From positions 1,736,001 through 1,800,000 of the forward strand of contig NZ_CP062137.1 of NCBI RefSeq assembly GCF_014843355.1: a DNA stretch of 64,000 bases, in the 5' to 3' direction. Below are positions 22,926 through 32,704 of this stretch, piece by piece (within the stretch, counting starts at the first letter, position 1; each line of letters opens with the position of its first letter). The translations under genes and the position numbers were made by a program. The DNA comes from Actinobacillus sp. GY-402. GTDB taxonomy: Bacteria; Pseudomonadota; Gammaproteobacteria; Enterobacterales; Pasteurellaceae. The notes beneath the pieces are model-generated. The model was not told where the DNA came from. It was given only the letters and a program-made list of their open reading frames with translations, and made no database searches.

Positions 22926-23855
22926 TTAATAATCTTCCATGTAACCTAAACTGCGTAACGCCCGTTCGTCGTCCGCCCAGCCGGATTTCACTTTCACCCA
23001 TAATTCCAGGTGAACTTTGTTGTCAAACAGACGTTCCATATCCTGGCGGGCTTCGGTGCCGATCACTTTGATTTTTTGTCCGCCTTGTCCGATGACCATT
23101 TTTTTCTGGCCGTCGCGTTCGACCAGAATCAAGCCGTTAATTTCATAAACGCCGCGTTCGTTTAATTTGAATTGTTCGATTTCTACGGTGACGGAATAAG
23201 GCAATTCTTCACCCATGAAGCGCATTAATTTTTCACGGATAATTTCCGACGCCATAAACCGCTGCGAACGGTCGGTTACGTAATCTTCCGGGAAATGGTG
23301 GATGCCCGGTTTTAACGAGCGGCGCACGATTTCCTGTAATTTATGGACATTATTGCCCCGTTGCGCGGAAATCGGGACGATATCGGTGAAATCAAATTTC
23401 CCGCTTAATTCGGTAATAAAGGGTAACAATTCATCTTTATTTTTTACGTTATCGATTTTGTTGATCGCCAATACCACCGGCGCTTTTGCTTGTCGCAATT
23501 TATTCAGCACCATCTCGTCGTCTTCGTTCCAGTGGGTGCCGTCCACCACGAAAATAATCAGATCCACATCACCGATCGCACTGCTCGCCGCACGATTCAT
23601 CAAACGGTTAATGGCGCGCTTTTCTTCGATATGTAATCCCGGCGTGTCCACATAAACGGCCTGATACGGACCTTCCGTATGAATGCCCACGATACGATGG
23701 CGGGTCGTCTGCGCCTTGCGGGAAGTGATGGAAATTTTTTGTCCTAAAATTTTGTTTAATAAGGTGGATTTGCCCACATTCGGGCGACCGACGATAGCAA
23801 TAAAACCGCAATAGGTTTCGGCATTTTCGGTTGGAGTTAAGTTTTTATCCGTCAT
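22926..23855 (-). CDS. era: GTPase Era
   Basis: Era is an essential GTPase that binds the 3' end of 16S rRNA during 30S assembly. Motifs: G1 [12 protein letters not shown]2/G3 region ending DTPGLH, G4 NKID, and a C-terminal KH domain with [20 protein letters not shown] near residue 240. The ATG at 23855 overlaps the rnc stop codon (ATGA) and gives about 309 residues, the family size; the frame is open upstream but inside rnc. It is the last gene of the lepA-lepB-rnc-era unit. Confidence 0.98.
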   Translation of the reverse strand: MTDKNLTPTENAETYCGFIAIVGRPNVGKSTLLNKILGQKISITSRKAQTTRHRIVGIHTEGPYQAVYVDTPGLHIEEKRAINRLMNRAASSAIGDVDLIIFVVDGTHWNEDDEMVLNKLRQAKAPVVLAINKIDNVKNKDELLPFITELSGKFDFTDIVPISAQRGNNVHKLQEIVRRSLKPGIHHFPEDYVTDRSQRFMASEIIREKLMRFMGEELPYSVTVEIEQFKLNERGVYEINGLILVERDGQKKMVIGQGGQKIKVIGTEARQDMERLFDNKVHLELWVKVKSGWADDERALRSLGYMEDY

Positions 23856-24526
23856 TTTATATCCAATACTTTTAAAATTTGTTCCGCCGCTGCTTGTTCC
23901 GCTTTGCGACGACTGCTTGCCACACCGATAAAAGTGCGGTCTAAATTTTCTACGTGACATTCTACGGTAAAGGTCTGGCAATGGGCTTCGCCCTGAATGT
24001 CCGTCACATTATAGGCCGGTAATGCCAAGCGTTTCCCTTGTAAATATTCCTGCAGCCGGGTTTTCGGATCTTTCTGATTTTCTCCCGGTTGAATATTCTG
24101 TAGCAATGTTTCATACCAAGTACACACGACTTTCATTGCTTTCGGCAAATCGCTGTCCATCGATATCGCACCGATGATCGCTTCCACGCAGTCGGCCAGA
24201 ATGGACGCCCGCCGGAAACCGCCGCTTTTCAGTTCGCCGGCGCCCAATGCCATATAGTCGCCTAAATCGAATTCATGCGCCAGTTCCGCCAGAGTTTTTT
24301 CCCGAACCAACGTGGCGCGCATACGGCTTAATTCGCCTTCATTACAGCGGGGAAATTGTAAATACAACGCTTCTCCGATGGTTAAGTTCAAAATGGCGTC
24401 ACCAAGAAATTCGAGACGTTCGTTATGAACCTTTGCCGCGCTACGGTGTGTCAATGCCTGTTTTAATAAGCTAAGATCGGAAAATTCGTAGCCGATTCTG
24501 CGTTGTAATTTATCCAAATGTTTCAT
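23852..24526 (-). CDS. rnc: Ribonuclease III
   Basis: RNase III cleaves double-stranded RNA, including the rRNA precursor. The 224-residue protein has the catalytic signature [13 protein letters not shown] (near residue 38), the second acidic site [11 protein letters not shown] (near 115), and a C-terminal double-stranded RNA-binding domain (about 152-224). An uptake signal near 23933-23941 is translated in that domain. It is five bases after lepB and overlaps era. Confidence 0.98.
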   Translation of the reverse strand: MKHLDKLQRRIGYEFSDLSLLKQALTHRSAAKVHNERLEFLGDAILNLTIGEALYLQFPRCNEGELSRMRATLVREKTLAELAHEFDLGDYMALGAGELKSGGFRRASILADCVEAIIGAISMDSDLPKAMKVVCTWYETLLQNIQPGENQKDPKTRLQEYLQGKRLALPAYNVTDIQGEAHCQTFTVECHVENLDRTFIGVASSRRKAEQAAAEQILKVLDIK

Positions 24527-24531
24527 GTCGA

Positions 24532-25554
24532 TTATTGAATTTTAGTAAATAAGCGTTCCGTACGAATGCCCGTCGGCCATTGATTCGGTTCTTTATCCAA
24601 ACTTAACCAAATGTAAGTGGCTTTCCCAACAATATTTTTTTCCGGTACAAATCCCCAGAAACGGCTGTCTTCACTCATATTGCGATTGTCGCCCATCACG
24701 AAATACTGGCCTTGCGGCACTACCCATTCCGTAATGTAATATTCCTGTTTGTCATATTGTTGATAACGGAACCCTTCCGAAATCGGTTCCGGAAACCAAT
24801 GAATCTTATGGGTGACGTCTCCGGTTTCCGTCAGTTCCAGCATGCTTGGGCCATAAATCAGGGAGCCGTCGGGATTTTTACCTAAAATCGCCTTAAAGGC
24901 GTCATTCGGCACCGCTTCGCTGTATTCAAATTCTTTGCTCTGGCAGTTTTCTTCGCAAGGTTTTCCGTTTTGTCCGTAAACGATGGTCAATTTGCGTTCG
25001 ATTTCGTTATACATTACGCGATCGCCGCCAATGCCGATAACCCGTTTAATGTAATCGATATTAGGCTGAGTCGGTGCTTTGAACACAATCACATCGCCGC
25101 GTTTTACATTACCGGTTTCGATTAACGTGTTTTGGAACACGGGATCTTTAATGCCGTAGGCATATTTTTCCACCACAATAAAGTCTCCGACCCGTAAAGT
25201 CGGCTCCATGGATTGCGACGGAATTTGAAAGGGTTCGAACAGGAAAGAACGTAAAATTAATACGAACGCCAAAACCGGGAATAATGATGCGATGAATTCT
25301 TCTCCTTCGCCAATCGGTTCAATTTTGGCTTTTTCTTCATCCGTCAGCACCTGTCCGCTACGTTGTTCCGCTCGGGCAATTTGGCGTTTTCGGCGGGGAA
25401 TCACGGAAAATCGGTGATAACACCATAAAATACCGGAAAGTGCGGTCAATAAAATCAACAAAATTGAGAAGGTGTTGGGTAACTGCAGAGAATCCAACAC
25501 TTTCCAAACCGCGAAGCCGACAACTAATAAAATCGGGAGAAAGAGCTTTGACAT
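24532..25554 (-). CDS. lepB: Signal peptidase I LepB
   Basis: LepB removes signal peptides from secreted proteins at the outer face of the inner membrane. The 340-residue protein has two N-terminal membrane helices, an intervening cytoplasmic loop, a third hydrophobic stretch, and the catalytic dyad Ser115 ([10 protein letters not shown]) and Lys170 ([13 protein letters not shown]). The later motif [14 protein letters not shown] is intact. It follows lepA by eight bases. Confidence 0.97.
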   Translation of the reverse strand: MSKLFLPILLVVGFAVWKVLDSLQLPNTFSILLILLTALSGILWCYHRFSVIPRRKRQIARAEQRSGQVLTDEEKAKIEPIGEGEEFIASLFPVLAFVLILRSFLFEPFQIPSQSMEPTLRVGDFIVVEKYAYGIKDPVFQNTLIETGNVKRGDVIVFKAPTQPNIDYIKRVIGIGGDRVMYNEIERKLTIVYGQNGKPCEENCQSKEFEYSEAVPNDAFKAILGKNPDGSLIYGPSMLELTETGDVTHKIHWFPEPISEGFRYQQYDKQEYYITEWVVPQGQYFVMGDNRNMSEDSRFWGFVPEKNIVGKATYIWLSLDKEPNQWPTGIRTERLFTKIQ

Positions 25555-25562
25555 AATTTTCC

Positions 25563-27356
25563 TTAATCCTTACCTACGTGTAAAATGGCTAAGAACGCTT
25601 CCTGCGGCACTTCTACGTTGCCCAGTTGTTTCATACGTTTCTTCCCTTCTTTCTGTTTCTGCAACAGTTTTTTCTTACGGCTCACATCGCCGCCGTAGCA
25701 TTTTGCCAAGACGTTTTTGCGCAATTGTTTTACGGTCGAACGGGCAATGATTTGATTACCGATCGCCGCTTGGATGGCAATGTCGAATTGTTGACGCGGA
25801 ATCAATTCTTTCATTTTTTCCACTAATTCGCGTCCGCGATATGTCGCGTTTTCTCTATGCACAATTAATGCCAGGGCATCGACACGATCGCCGTTGATCA
25901 TAATATCTACCCGTACCATATTGGCGGATTGGAAACGTTTAAAACCGTAATCCAATGAGGCGTAACCGCGTGAAGTGGATTTCAGACGATCGAAGAAATC
26001 CAGCACCACTTCGCCCATCGGAATTTCATAGGTCAGCGCAATCTGGTTACCGTGATAAACCATATTGGTTTGTACGCCGCGTTTTTCTACACAAAGCGTA
26101 ATCACATTCCCCAAATATTCCTGCGGTACTAACATATTGCATTCCGCAATCGGTTCGCGGATATCGGCGATATTGTTTAGCGGCGGTAGTTTTGACGGGC
26201 TATCTACATAGACCACCTCGCCGTTAGTGAGTTCTACTTCATACACTACCGTCGGCGCCGTGGTGATTAAATCCAGGTCATATTCCCGTTCCAAACGTTC
26301 CTGAATGATCTCCATGTGCAGTAACCCAAGGAAACCGCAACGAAAACCGAATCCTAATGCGCTGGAGGTTTCCGGTTCATAAAACAGCGAAGCGTCATTC
26401 AGACTTAATTTGGCCAGGGCATCACGGAAGGCCTCATAATCGTCCGAACTGACAGGGAATAATCCCGCGTAAACTTGCGGTTTTACTTTCTTAAAGCCCG
26501 GTAACGCTTTCATTGCCGGATCATGCTGATGGGTTAATGTATCTCCCACCGGCGCGCCCAGAATATCTTTAATGGCGCAAACAACCCAGCCTACTTCGCC
26601 GGTAGTCAGCTCGGTTTTATCCACCTGTTTCGGGGTGAAAATTCCTAAACGATCCACATTATAGGTTTGTCCGGTGGACATCACCTTAATTTTATCGCCT
26701 TTTTTCAGCGAACCGTTTTTTACGCGGACAAGCGATACCACTCCCAAGTAATTGTCAAACCAGGAATCAATAATTAAGGCTTGCAACGGCGCATTAGGAT
26801 CGCCTTCCGGCGCGGGAATTTTATGCACGATTTCTTCCAGCACCTCTTCGATACCGACGCCGGTTTTAGCGGAACAACGCACCGCTTCCATTGCGTCAAT
26901 GCCCACGATGTCTTCAATTTCTTCCGCCACGCGTTCCGGATCCGCCGCCGGCAAATCGATTTTGTTTAAGATCGGCACCACTTCCAAATTCATTTCAATG
27001 GCGGTGTAGCAATTCGCCAGCGTTTGCGCTTCCACGCCCTGTCCGGCGTCCACCACTAACAGCGCGCCTTCACAAGCGGCAAGAGAGCGCGATACTTCGT
27101 AAGAAAAGTCCACATGTCCCGGCGTATCGATAAAGTTCAACTGGTAAGTTTCGCCGTCTTTGGCTAGATAATTGAGCGTAACGCTTTGCGCTTTAATAGT
27201 GATTCCGCGTTCCCGTTCGAGATCCATCGAATCCAGCACTTGCGCTTCCATTTCACGATCAGACAATCCGCCGCAGGTTTGAATTAAACGGTCGGAAAGC
27301 GTGGATTTACCGTGGTCGATATGGGCGATAATGGAAAAGTTACGAATGTTTTTCAT
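25563..27356 (-). CDS. lepA: Elongation factor 4 (LepA)
   Basis: LepA is a ribosome-dependent GTPase thought to help translation and 30S biogenesis under stress. It has 597 residues from the ATG at 27356 (start [20 protein letters not shown] with the P-loop), the G3 motif DTPGHVDF, G4 NKIDLP, and the LepA-specific C-terminal domain ending [13 protein letters not shown]. Seven further codons upstream are open but start without a good ribosome site. It is the first gene of the lepA-lepB-rnc-era unit. Confidence 0.98.
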   Translation of the reverse strand: MKNIRNFSIIAHIDHGKSTLSDRLIQTCGGLSDREMEAQVLDSMDLERERGITIKAQSVTLNYLAKDGETYQLNFIDTPGHVDFSYEVSRSLAACEGALLVVDAGQGVEAQTLANCYTAIEMNLEVVPILNKIDLPAADPERVAEEIEDIVGIDAMEAVRCSAKTGVGIEEVLEEIVHKIPAPEGDPNAPLQALIIDSWFDNYLGVVSLVRVKNGSLKKGDKIKVMSTGQTYNVDRLGIFTPKQVDKTELTTGEVGWVVCAIKDILGAPVGDTLTHQHDPAMKALPGFKKVKPQVYAGLFPVSSDDYEAFRDALAKLSLNDASLFYEPETSSALGFGFRCGFLGLLHMEIIQERLEREYDLDLITTAPTVVYEVELTNGEVVYVDSPSKLPPLNNIADIREPIAECNMLVPQEYLGNVITLCVEKRGVQTNMVYHGNQIALTYEIPMGEVVLDFFDRLKSTSRGYASLDYGFKRFQSANMVRVDIMINGDRVDALALIVHRENATYRGRELVEKMKELIPRQQFDIAIQAAIGNQIIARSTVKQLRKNVLAKCYGGDVSRKKKLLQKQKEGKKRMKQLGNVEVPQEAFLAILHVGKD

Positions 27357-27461
27357 AAATAAACAGTTAAAAATCAATAATAGAATGTAAAAAATTAATC
27401 GATGAATTGTACCTGAAAGTCAGTGAAACGGCTAGAAGTGCGGTAGGAAATTGGAAGATTT

Positions 27462-27497
27462 TTGTAAAAAAACAGCCCCAAAGTCACCTTTGGGGCC
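27462..27497 (-). terminator. Intrinsic terminator after grcA
   Basis: On the minus strand the stem GCCCCAAAG / CTTTGGGGC (nine perfect pairs, four-base loop) is followed by TGTTTTTTT. It lies 25 bases after the grcA stop and isolates grcA from lepA. Confidence 0.9.
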
Positions 27498-27521
27498 AAA
27501 TTCATAAAGTTCGCGAATCAA

Positions 27522-27905
27522 TTATAGCGATTCAGTGAAAGTACGAGTGATTACATCGCGTTGTTGTTCCGGAGTTAATGAATTGAAACGTACTGCATAA
27601 CCGGAAACACGGATTGTTAATTGCGGATAGTTTTCAGGATGTTTCACCGCGTCTTCTAAGGTTTCGCGGCGTAATACGTTAACGTTTAAGTGTTGACCGC
27701 CTTCTACTTTTACAGAAGGTTGAACGTCAACCGGTAATTCGCGGTATTCGAATTGACCTAATTCGCTTACTGCCACGACCTGGTCTTCTGCGAAACCTGA
27801 TTTAGCCGCTAAACAACGGGCTTCACCTTTATCGCTGTCTAATAACCAGAATGAATTTAATAAGCTGTCATTTGCCGCTTGAGTAATTTGGATACCTTTA
27901 ATCAT
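27522..27905 (-). CDS. grcA: Autonomous glycyl radical cofactor GrcA (YfiD)
   Basis: GrcA is a 127-residue copy of the C-terminal glycyl-radical domain of pyruvate formate-lyase; it can replace that domain when the enzyme has been cut by oxygen. The radical motif RVSGYAVRF lies near the C-terminus. The ATG at 27905, behind a GGAGG site, gives the family length and start [10 protein letters not shown]; the upstream in-frame codons are leader. The activating enzyme gene pflA lies in the same window. Two FNR boxes upstream suggest anaerobic induction, as in E. coli. Confidence 0.97.
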   Translation of the reverse strand: MIKGIQITQAANDSLLNSFWLLDSDKGEARCLAAKSGFAEDQVVAVSELGQFEYRELPVDVQPSVKVEGGQHLNVNVLRRETLEDAVKHPENYPQLTIRVSGYAVRFNSLTPEQQRDVITRTFTESL

Positions 27906-27991
27906 AAGTGCCTCCATTTGGCTGTTGGGAATTAAAATCTTCAAAAGTTGCCGTAAATTTTATCAAAAAATTTGAGTAGATCAACTATTTT

Positions 27992-28005
27992 TTGACCAAA
28001 ATCAA
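27992..28005 (-). promoter_or_regulatory. FNR box, proximal, upstream of grcA
   Basis: TTGACCAAAATCAA matches the FNR consensus TTGAT-N4-ATCAA in nine of ten arm bases. A TAAAAT hexamer at 27957-27962 (minus strand) may be the -10 box, which would put this site near -48. Confidence 0.7.
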
Positions 28006-28035
28006 ATTTATTTTTAATTTAAAATAGTAAAGAAT

Positions 28036-28049
28036 TTGATGTAAATCAA
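28036..28049 (-). promoter_or_regulatory. FNR box, distal, perfect consensus
   Basis: TTGATGTAAATCAA is an exact FNR consensus palindrome. Its centre is 44 bases upstream of the proximal box. It lies in the gap between divergent grcA and ung; grcA is the likely target, by analogy with the two-site E. coli yfiD promoter. Confidence 0.8.
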
Positions 28050-28168
28050 TCATATAAGTTTAAAAAGCTTATTTTTCATAGGGTTATAGAGAATTCGAAG
28101 ATAAAACACTATCTAATCCGACCGCACTTCTTTATAATTTAGCCATGATTAACGGCAAAGGATAAAAC

Positions 28169-28837
28169 ATGAAAACCTGGAAAGACGTCATCGGCAAGGA
28201 AAAAACGCAACCTTATTTTCAACATATTCTTGCACAGGTACATCAGGCGCGCGCCGCCGGAAAAGTGGTTTATCCGCCCCAGGCAGACATTTTTAACGCT
28301 TTTAAATTAACCGAATTCGAACAGGTAAAAGTCGTGTTGTTAGGCCAGGATCCCTATCACGGTCCCAATCAGGCTCACGGTCTGGCGTTTTCCGTGAGAC
28401 CGCCGGTCGCGCCGCCGCCGTCACTGGTGAATATGTATAAAGAGCTATCGGACGAATATCCCGATTTCCGGATACCGAATCACGGTTCCCTGGTACAATG
28501 GGCGCAACAGGGCGTATTACTGCTTAACACGGTTTTAACCGTGGAGCAGGGGCAAGCGCATTCCCACGCCAATTTCGGTTGGGAAACCTTTACCGATCGC
28601 GTTATTCACGCCTTAAACGAGCAGCGGGAGCATCTGGTTTTTTTGCTTTGGGGCAGTCACGCGCAGAAAAAAGGGCAATTTATCGATCGCACAAAACATT
28701 GCGTATTGACGGCGCCGCATCCTTCGCCGTTATCCGCTCATCGCGGCTTTTTCGGCTGCGGGCATTTTTCTCGGACGAACGATTACTTACGTCGTTACCA
28801 CATTCCTGAAATTAACTGGCAATTAGACAATATTTAA
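28169..28837 (+). CDS. ung: Uracil-DNA glycosylase
   Basis: Ung removes uracil from DNA in base excision repair. The 222-residue protein carries the catalytic motif [20 protein letters not shown] (general base Asp near residue 61) and the late His motif [19 protein letters not shown]. It reads away from grcA and is followed seven bases later by yaaA. Confidence 0.98.
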   Translation: MKTWKDVIGKEKTQPYFQHILAQVHQARAAGKVVYPPQADIFNAFKLTEFEQVKVVLLGQDPYHGPNQAHGLAFSVRPPVAPPPSLVNMYKELSDEYPDFRIPNHGSLVQWAQQGVLLLNTVLTVEQGQAHSHANFGWETFTDRVIHALNEQREHLVFLLWGSHAQKKGQFIDRTKHCVLTAPHPSPLSAHRGFFGCGHFSRTNDYLRRYHIPEINWQLDNI

Positions 28838-28843
28838 ATTTTT

Positions 28844-29620
28844 ATGTTAGCAATTATTTCACCTGCAAAAACGTTGGATTATCAACGCGCGCTACCAAAA
28901 CTCGCATTTACTCAACCGCAATTAACGGATTACAGCCGGCAATTGGTTGATGTCTGCCGTCAACTGACGCCGGCGCAAATCGGCTCCCTAATGTCCGTCA
29001 GTGATAAACTGGCCGGTCTGAACGCCGCCCGTTTCGCCGACTGGCAAAAAGTTCATAACGAACAAAACGCTCGCGCCGCCGTTTACGCTTTTCGCGGTGA
29101 CGTTTATAGCGGTTTAGACGCGGACAGTTTAACGGCTGAAGATATTCAATTCGCGCAAGCCCATTTACGCATGCTATCGGGGTTATACGGTTTATTGCGT
29201 CCGCTGGATTTAATGCAACCGTACCGGCTCGAAATGGGCACCAAACTGGTCACGGCAAAAGGCAACGATTTGTATCGGTTCTGGGGCGATATTATCACCG
29301 AAGCCCTGCAACAGGCTTTGGACGAACAAGGCGACGACGTTCTCGTTAATCTCGCTTCCGACGAATATTACAAAGCCGTCAAGCCGGGCAAATTGCAGGC
29401 TCGCATTATTAAGCCCGTCTTTTTAGATCGCAAAAACGGAAAATACAAAGTGATCAGTTTCTATGCGAAAAAAGCCCGCGGTTTGATGAGCCGTTATCTA
29501 ATCACCCGACGTCTTGATCGAATCGAACAGCTAAAAGACTTTAATCTGGGCGGTTACGGGTTCGACGAAGCGGCGTCCACAGAACGGGAATGGGTCTTTA
29601 AACGCGATGTAAGTGAGTAA
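28844..29620 (+). CDS. yaaA: Peroxide stress resistance protein YaaA (UPF0246)
   Basis: A 258-residue cytoplasmic protein beginning [14 protein letters not shown], with the family motifs [44 protein letters not shown] and [13 protein letters not shown]. coli YaaA lowers the pool of free iron during peroxide stress and binds DNA. It starts 7 bases after ung and ends 3 bases before the next lipoprotein gene, so the three probably share a transcript. Confidence 0.95.
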   Translation: MLAIISPAKTLDYQRALPKLAFTQPQLTDYSRQLVDVCRQLTPAQIGSLMSVSDKLAGLNAARFADWQKVHNEQNARAAVYAFRGDVYSGLDADSLTAEDIQFAQAHLRMLSGLYGLLRPLDLMQPYRLEMGTKLVTAKGNDLYRFWGDIITEALQQALDEQGDDVLVNLASDEYYKAVKPGKLQARIIKPVFLDRKNGKYKVISFYAKKARGLMSRYLITRRLDRIEQLKDFNLGGYGFDEAASTEREWVFKRDVSE

Positions 29621-29623
29621 TTT

Positions 29624-30214
29624 ATGAATAAAATTTTAATGATTTTTTTGACCGCACTTTTAACCGGTTGTGTCACCTCAACCTCGAATAAAGCGGAAAA
29701 CGAACAACCTGCGGTACGACTCCTTGCGCCTAACACATTGAAACATAACGGGAAAATATATTATTTGAAAAAACAGGTTGATCTCGGCCCTGTCGCGCGT
29801 TATGTGTATTTCAGTAAAAACGAAAGTGCCAAAAACTGGAGCAGTTTAATTGAAGTCTTTTTCGACAAAGACGAAAGCAGAACGTTTGAAGAACGCATAA
29901 AATTACGCGAAAAAAGTTTCGAGACCAGTGGCATTAAGCATTTTAATTTAACGGAAAAAGCGCCTTATTTATATTCTTTCGTGATTCATTCGCCGTCCGA
30001 AAAATTCAATAATTGGCAAATTAACGTGGCAAAAGGCAAAAACGTAGAAGACTGCGGTTTCGTGCAATATCAATATTCACAAATTATGCCCAAAAGCCGG
30101 AAGTTAGCGAAGATGAGCAAAGTAAAACTCATCGGTTATCTGAAAAAATATGCCGTCGATAAGGAAATGGCTTATCTGACCACGCAGGATTGGGACTGGA
30201 AATGCACGAAATAG
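29624..30214 (+). CDS. Putative lipoprotein of unknown function
   Basis: A 196-residue protein with a clear lipoprotein signal, MNKILMIFLTALLTGC, so it is probably attached to the envelope at Cys16. The hydrophobic core is encoded by an uptake signal at 29650-29658. I recognise no domain in the body; it is mixed alpha/beta by composition, with many Lys and aromatic residues, two further Cys near the end (EDCGFV, WKCTK) that could form a disulfide, and no repeats. It follows yaaA by three bases and is closed by an intrinsic terminator. The function is unknown. Confidence 0.8.
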   Translation: MNKILMIFLTALLTGCVTSTSNKAENEQPAVRLLAPNTLKHNGKIYYLKKQVDLGPVARYVYFSKNESAKNWSSLIEVFFDKDESRTFEERIKLREKSFETSGIKHFNLTEKAPYLYSFVIHSPSEKFNNWQINVAKGKNVEDCGFVQYQYSQIMPKSRKLAKMSKVKLIGYLKKYAVDKEMAYLTTQDWDWKCTK

Positions 30215-30226
30215 CTTTTCGTCCGT

Positions 30227-30256
30227 AAAAAATGCGCGCTATTCACGCGCATTTTT
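30227..30256 (+). terminator. Intrinsic terminator after the unknown lipoprotein gene
   Basis: The stem AAAAAATGCGCG / CGCGCATTTTT with a seven-base loop lies 13 bases after the stop codon. T tracts on both strands make it usable by psiE from the other side. Confidence 0.85.
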
Positions 30257-30286
30257 CGTTTTTTGCTTTTCCGGGCAAAAGTGCGG

Positions 30287-30697
30287 TCAAAAATTCTTGA
30301 GTTTATCGGAATACAATACCAAACAGAGCGCAATCACCATAATCAGAATCGCGCCTGCGAATAAAATCGTGTTCAGCGCACTTTCGTGATCCACGATAAT
30401 CAAACGCAGCATCGCCGTAATCCCGGTATAAATAAAATAACGCAACGGAAAATGGTAGCCGCTTTTAAAATACTGAGAAATCAAGCCCAAAAAACCGAAA
30501 TACAGAAAAAACATCACGATCTGTTCCGCCAAATAATAAGGCACCGCAAGGCTGTCCGTAAACACAATGGCGCACAATCCAAGAGTGATTTTTATCAGCG
30601 CAATCACTAAAATCAAGGCTAAAATGATCAATGACGAACTTAATGTAGTGCGCAGAATTTTCGTCACCATATCCGGCACTTTGTCTAATACTTCCAT
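30287..30697 (-). CDS. psiE: PsiE family phosphate-starvation-inducible membrane protein
   Basis: A 136-residue protein with four predicted membrane helices. The N-terminal helix (SSLIILALILVIALIK) and the motif FGFLGLISQYFKSGYHFPLRYFIYTGITAMLRLIIVDH match the PsiE family, induced by phosphate starvation in E. coli; its function is unknown. It follows waaF on the same strand by 16 bases and may be co-transcribed. An uptake signal (30279-30287) touches its stop codon. Confidence 0.9.
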   Translation of the reverse strand: MEVLDKVPDMVTKILRTTLSSSLIILALILVIALIKITLGLCAIVFTDSLAVPYYLAEQIVMFFLYFGFLGLISQYFKSGYHFPLRYFIYTGITAMLRLIIVDHESALNTILFAGAILIMVIALCLVLYSDKLKNF

Positions 30698-30713
30698 GAT
30701 AACTCTTATTCCT

Positions 30714-31760
30714 TTATTCTTTAGCCAGCAAGGTTTCCAGTTTCTCCATCACCATTGCCGGCGTGATATCAATCAGACTCTGATGATAACCTTCCGCGCT
30801 GTCCGATCCTTTACGGATTTTAATTAAACCACCTTCAATCAAACGGATGATGACCGCTTTATCCGATAAAGGCGGCGTATATTGCGGGCTGGTCGGGCCG
30901 TAAACCGCCACCAGCGGTCTGTTTACCGCTGCGGAAATATGCATTAACCCGCTGTCGTTGGTAACCATAGCCGTGCAATCGCGGATTAAATCCACCGCTT
31001 CGTTTAACTGGGTTTGTCCCGCCAGATTGATGCAATAGCGACGCAATGTTTCAGGCAGGCTCGAACGAATTTGTTCCCCGGCGTCCGTATCTTTGGCAGA
31101 ACCGAACAACCGAATGCTGTAGCCTTTTTCAATCAGCATTTCCGCCAGTTTGGCATAATGATAATGCGGCCAGCGTTTGGCCGGTCCGAATTCGGCGCCG
31201 GGACAAAAACCGATAGCCGGACGATTTTCCGCCAATTCAAACTGCGTGGAGAATTTTTCTTTGTTTTTTTCTACCGCACTTTGTTGAACGGTTAAGTAAG
31301 GCGTCGGAATCGGCAATTTATCCGCCGCCGGAATGGCGCCTTTTTCATAGGCCAAGGCCACGTAACGTTGCACCATCATCGGATAATCGTTTTTGTTGGC
31401 GCGTAAATCGTTCAGGAAAAAATAGCGGGATTCGCCTTTCCAACCGCGTCGCACGGCAATTTTGGCGAAAAACGGAATAAATGCGGATTTCAGCGAATTC
31501 GGCAGTACAATCGCCATATCATATTGATTACGCAGAGATTTTCCTATTCGATAACGTTCCCTTAAATTAAACGCGCCGTGTCCTATCGGCATGGTAAGCG
31601 ATTTGCGCACCTCGGGCATGCGTTCCAACAAAGGTTTACTCCAATTCGGCGCCAATACGTCAATTTGGCAATCGGGATATTGGGTTTTCAGGGCTTGATA
31701 CAAACTGTGCGACATCATCATGTCGCCGACCCACGACGGGGCGATAATCAGAATATTCAT
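30714..31760 (-). CDS. waaF: ADP-heptose:LPS heptosyltransferase II (WaaF)
   Basis: WaaF adds the second heptose to the inner core of lipopolysaccharide or lipooligosaccharide on the cytoplasmic side of the inner membrane. The 348-residue GT9 protein begins MNILIIAPSWVGDMMMSHSLY and has the family motifs ICPGAEFGPAKRWPHYHYA and MVTNDSGLMHISAAVNRPLVAVYGPTS (residues about 254-280), the nucleotide-heptose site. It is separated from gpmA upstream by two hairpins. Confidence 0.96.
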   Translation of the reverse strand: MNILIIAPSWVGDMMMSHSLYQALKTQYPDCQIDVLAPNWSKPLLERMPEVRKSLTMPIGHGAFNLRERYRIGKSLRNQYDMAIVLPNSLKSAFIPFFAKIAVRRGWKGESRYFFLNDLRANKNDYPMMVQRYVALAYEKGAIPAADKLPIPTPYLTVQQSAVEKNKEKFSTQFELAENRPAIGFCPGAEFGPAKRWPHYHYAKLAEMLIEKGYSIRLFGSAKDTDAGEQIRSSLPETLRRYCINLAGQTQLNEAVDLIRDCTAMVTNDSGLMHISAAVNRPLVAVYGPTSPQYTPPLSDKAVIIRLIEGGLIKIRKGSDSAEGYHQSLIDITPAMVMEKLETLLAKE

Positions 31761-31766
31761 AATATT

Positions 31767-31807
31767 AAAAGTGCGGGTAAAATTTCGCTTATTTTACCCG
31801 CACTTTT
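31767..31807. terminator. Paired uptake-signal variant hairpin between gpmA and waaF
   Basis: AAAAGTGCGGGTAAAAT and ATTTTACCCGCACTTTT are fully complementary over 17 bp with a 7-base loop. Both arms carry the variant AAGTGCGGG instead of AAGTGCGGT, so the change is compensated on the other arm and the stem is kept. Confidence 0.85.
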
Positions 31808-31824
31808 GCCATTTCAAAAGCGAT

Positions 31825-31857
31825 AAAAAACGCCGCAGTAAATGCAGCGTTTTTTAT
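31825..31857 (-). terminator. Intrinsic terminator after gpmA
   Basis: A stem of AAAAAACGC / GCGTTTTTT around an inner GCA/TGC pairing, 11 bases after the gpmA stop on the minus strand, with T runs on both sides. Confidence 0.75.
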
Positions 31858-31867
31858 TCGGACGAAA

Positions 31868-32551
31868 TTAAAGATAACGTTTGCTGATGACTTTCAGGTT
31901 ATCGTCCAATTCGTATACTAACGGTTGACCGGTCGGGATTTCCAAGCCCATGATATCTTCGTCGGAAATGCCTTCGATGTGTTTTGCCAATGCGCGTAAC
32001 GAGTTACCGTGCGCCGCCACTAACACGCGTTTGTCCGCTTTGATCGCCGGTGCGATTTGGTCTTCCCAGAACGGCAAAACGCGATCCAACGTTACTTTCA
32101 GGTTTTCGCAATCCGGAACCACATCCGCCGGCAGATGGGCGTAACGACGGTCGTTATGCGCGGAGTGCGGATCTTTCGGATCCAACACCGGCGGCAATAC
32201 GTCGTATGAACGGCGCCAGATACGGACTTGCTCGTCGCCGTGTTCAGCCGCCGCTTCCGCTTTGTTCAGGCCTTGTAAACCGCCGTAGTGACGTTCGTTT
32301 AAACGCCAGGTTTTGATTTGCGGCACCCATAATTGGTCGGATTCTTCCAACACTAGATTACAGGTTTTAATCGCACGGGTTAATACGGAAGTGAATGCGA
32401 TGTCGAATTCAAAACCGGCGGCTTTTAATTTGCGGCCCGCTTCTTTGGCTTCTTCCACACCTTTTTCGCTTAAGTTAACGTCTCTCCAGCCGGTGAAAAG
32501 GTTTAACGCATTCCATTCGCTTAAACCGTGACGAATAAATACTAATTGCAT
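31868..32551 (-). CDS. gpmA: 2,3-bisphosphoglycerate-dependent phosphoglycerate mutase
   Basis: GpmA interconverts 3- and 2-phosphoglycerate in glycolysis. The 227-residue protein has the phospho-acceptor motif [12 protein letters not shown] (His near residue 8), [14 protein letters not shown] and the second catalytic His in [16 protein letters not shown]. It is divergent from envC. In E. coli the unrelated cofactor-independent mutase gpmM lies beside envC, so the same function appears in the same place. Confidence 0.98.
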   Translation of the reverse strand: MQLVFIRHGLSEWNALNLFTGWRDVNLSEKGVEEAKEAGRKLKAAGFEFDIAFTSVLTRAIKTCNLVLEESDQLWVPQIKTWRLNERHYGGLQGLNKAEAAAEHGDEQVRIWRRSYDVLPPVLDPKDPHSAHNDRRYAHLPADVVPDCENLKVTLDRVLPFWEDQIAPAIKADKRVLVAAHGNSLRALAKHIEGISDEDIMGLEIPTGQPLVYELDDNLKVISKRYL

Positions 32552-32704
32552 GAGGAACTCCTATTAAGTTAATGAATCTGTTATTTGTCGTACGTTATAG
32601 CAAAAAACGGGTGGATTTAAAAGTGAAAAGCGAATGTTTTCTGATCTTTCGCAAAAATAATGGTATATTTATGCGCACGTTATTATTCATAGGAATTTGT
32701 TTGA

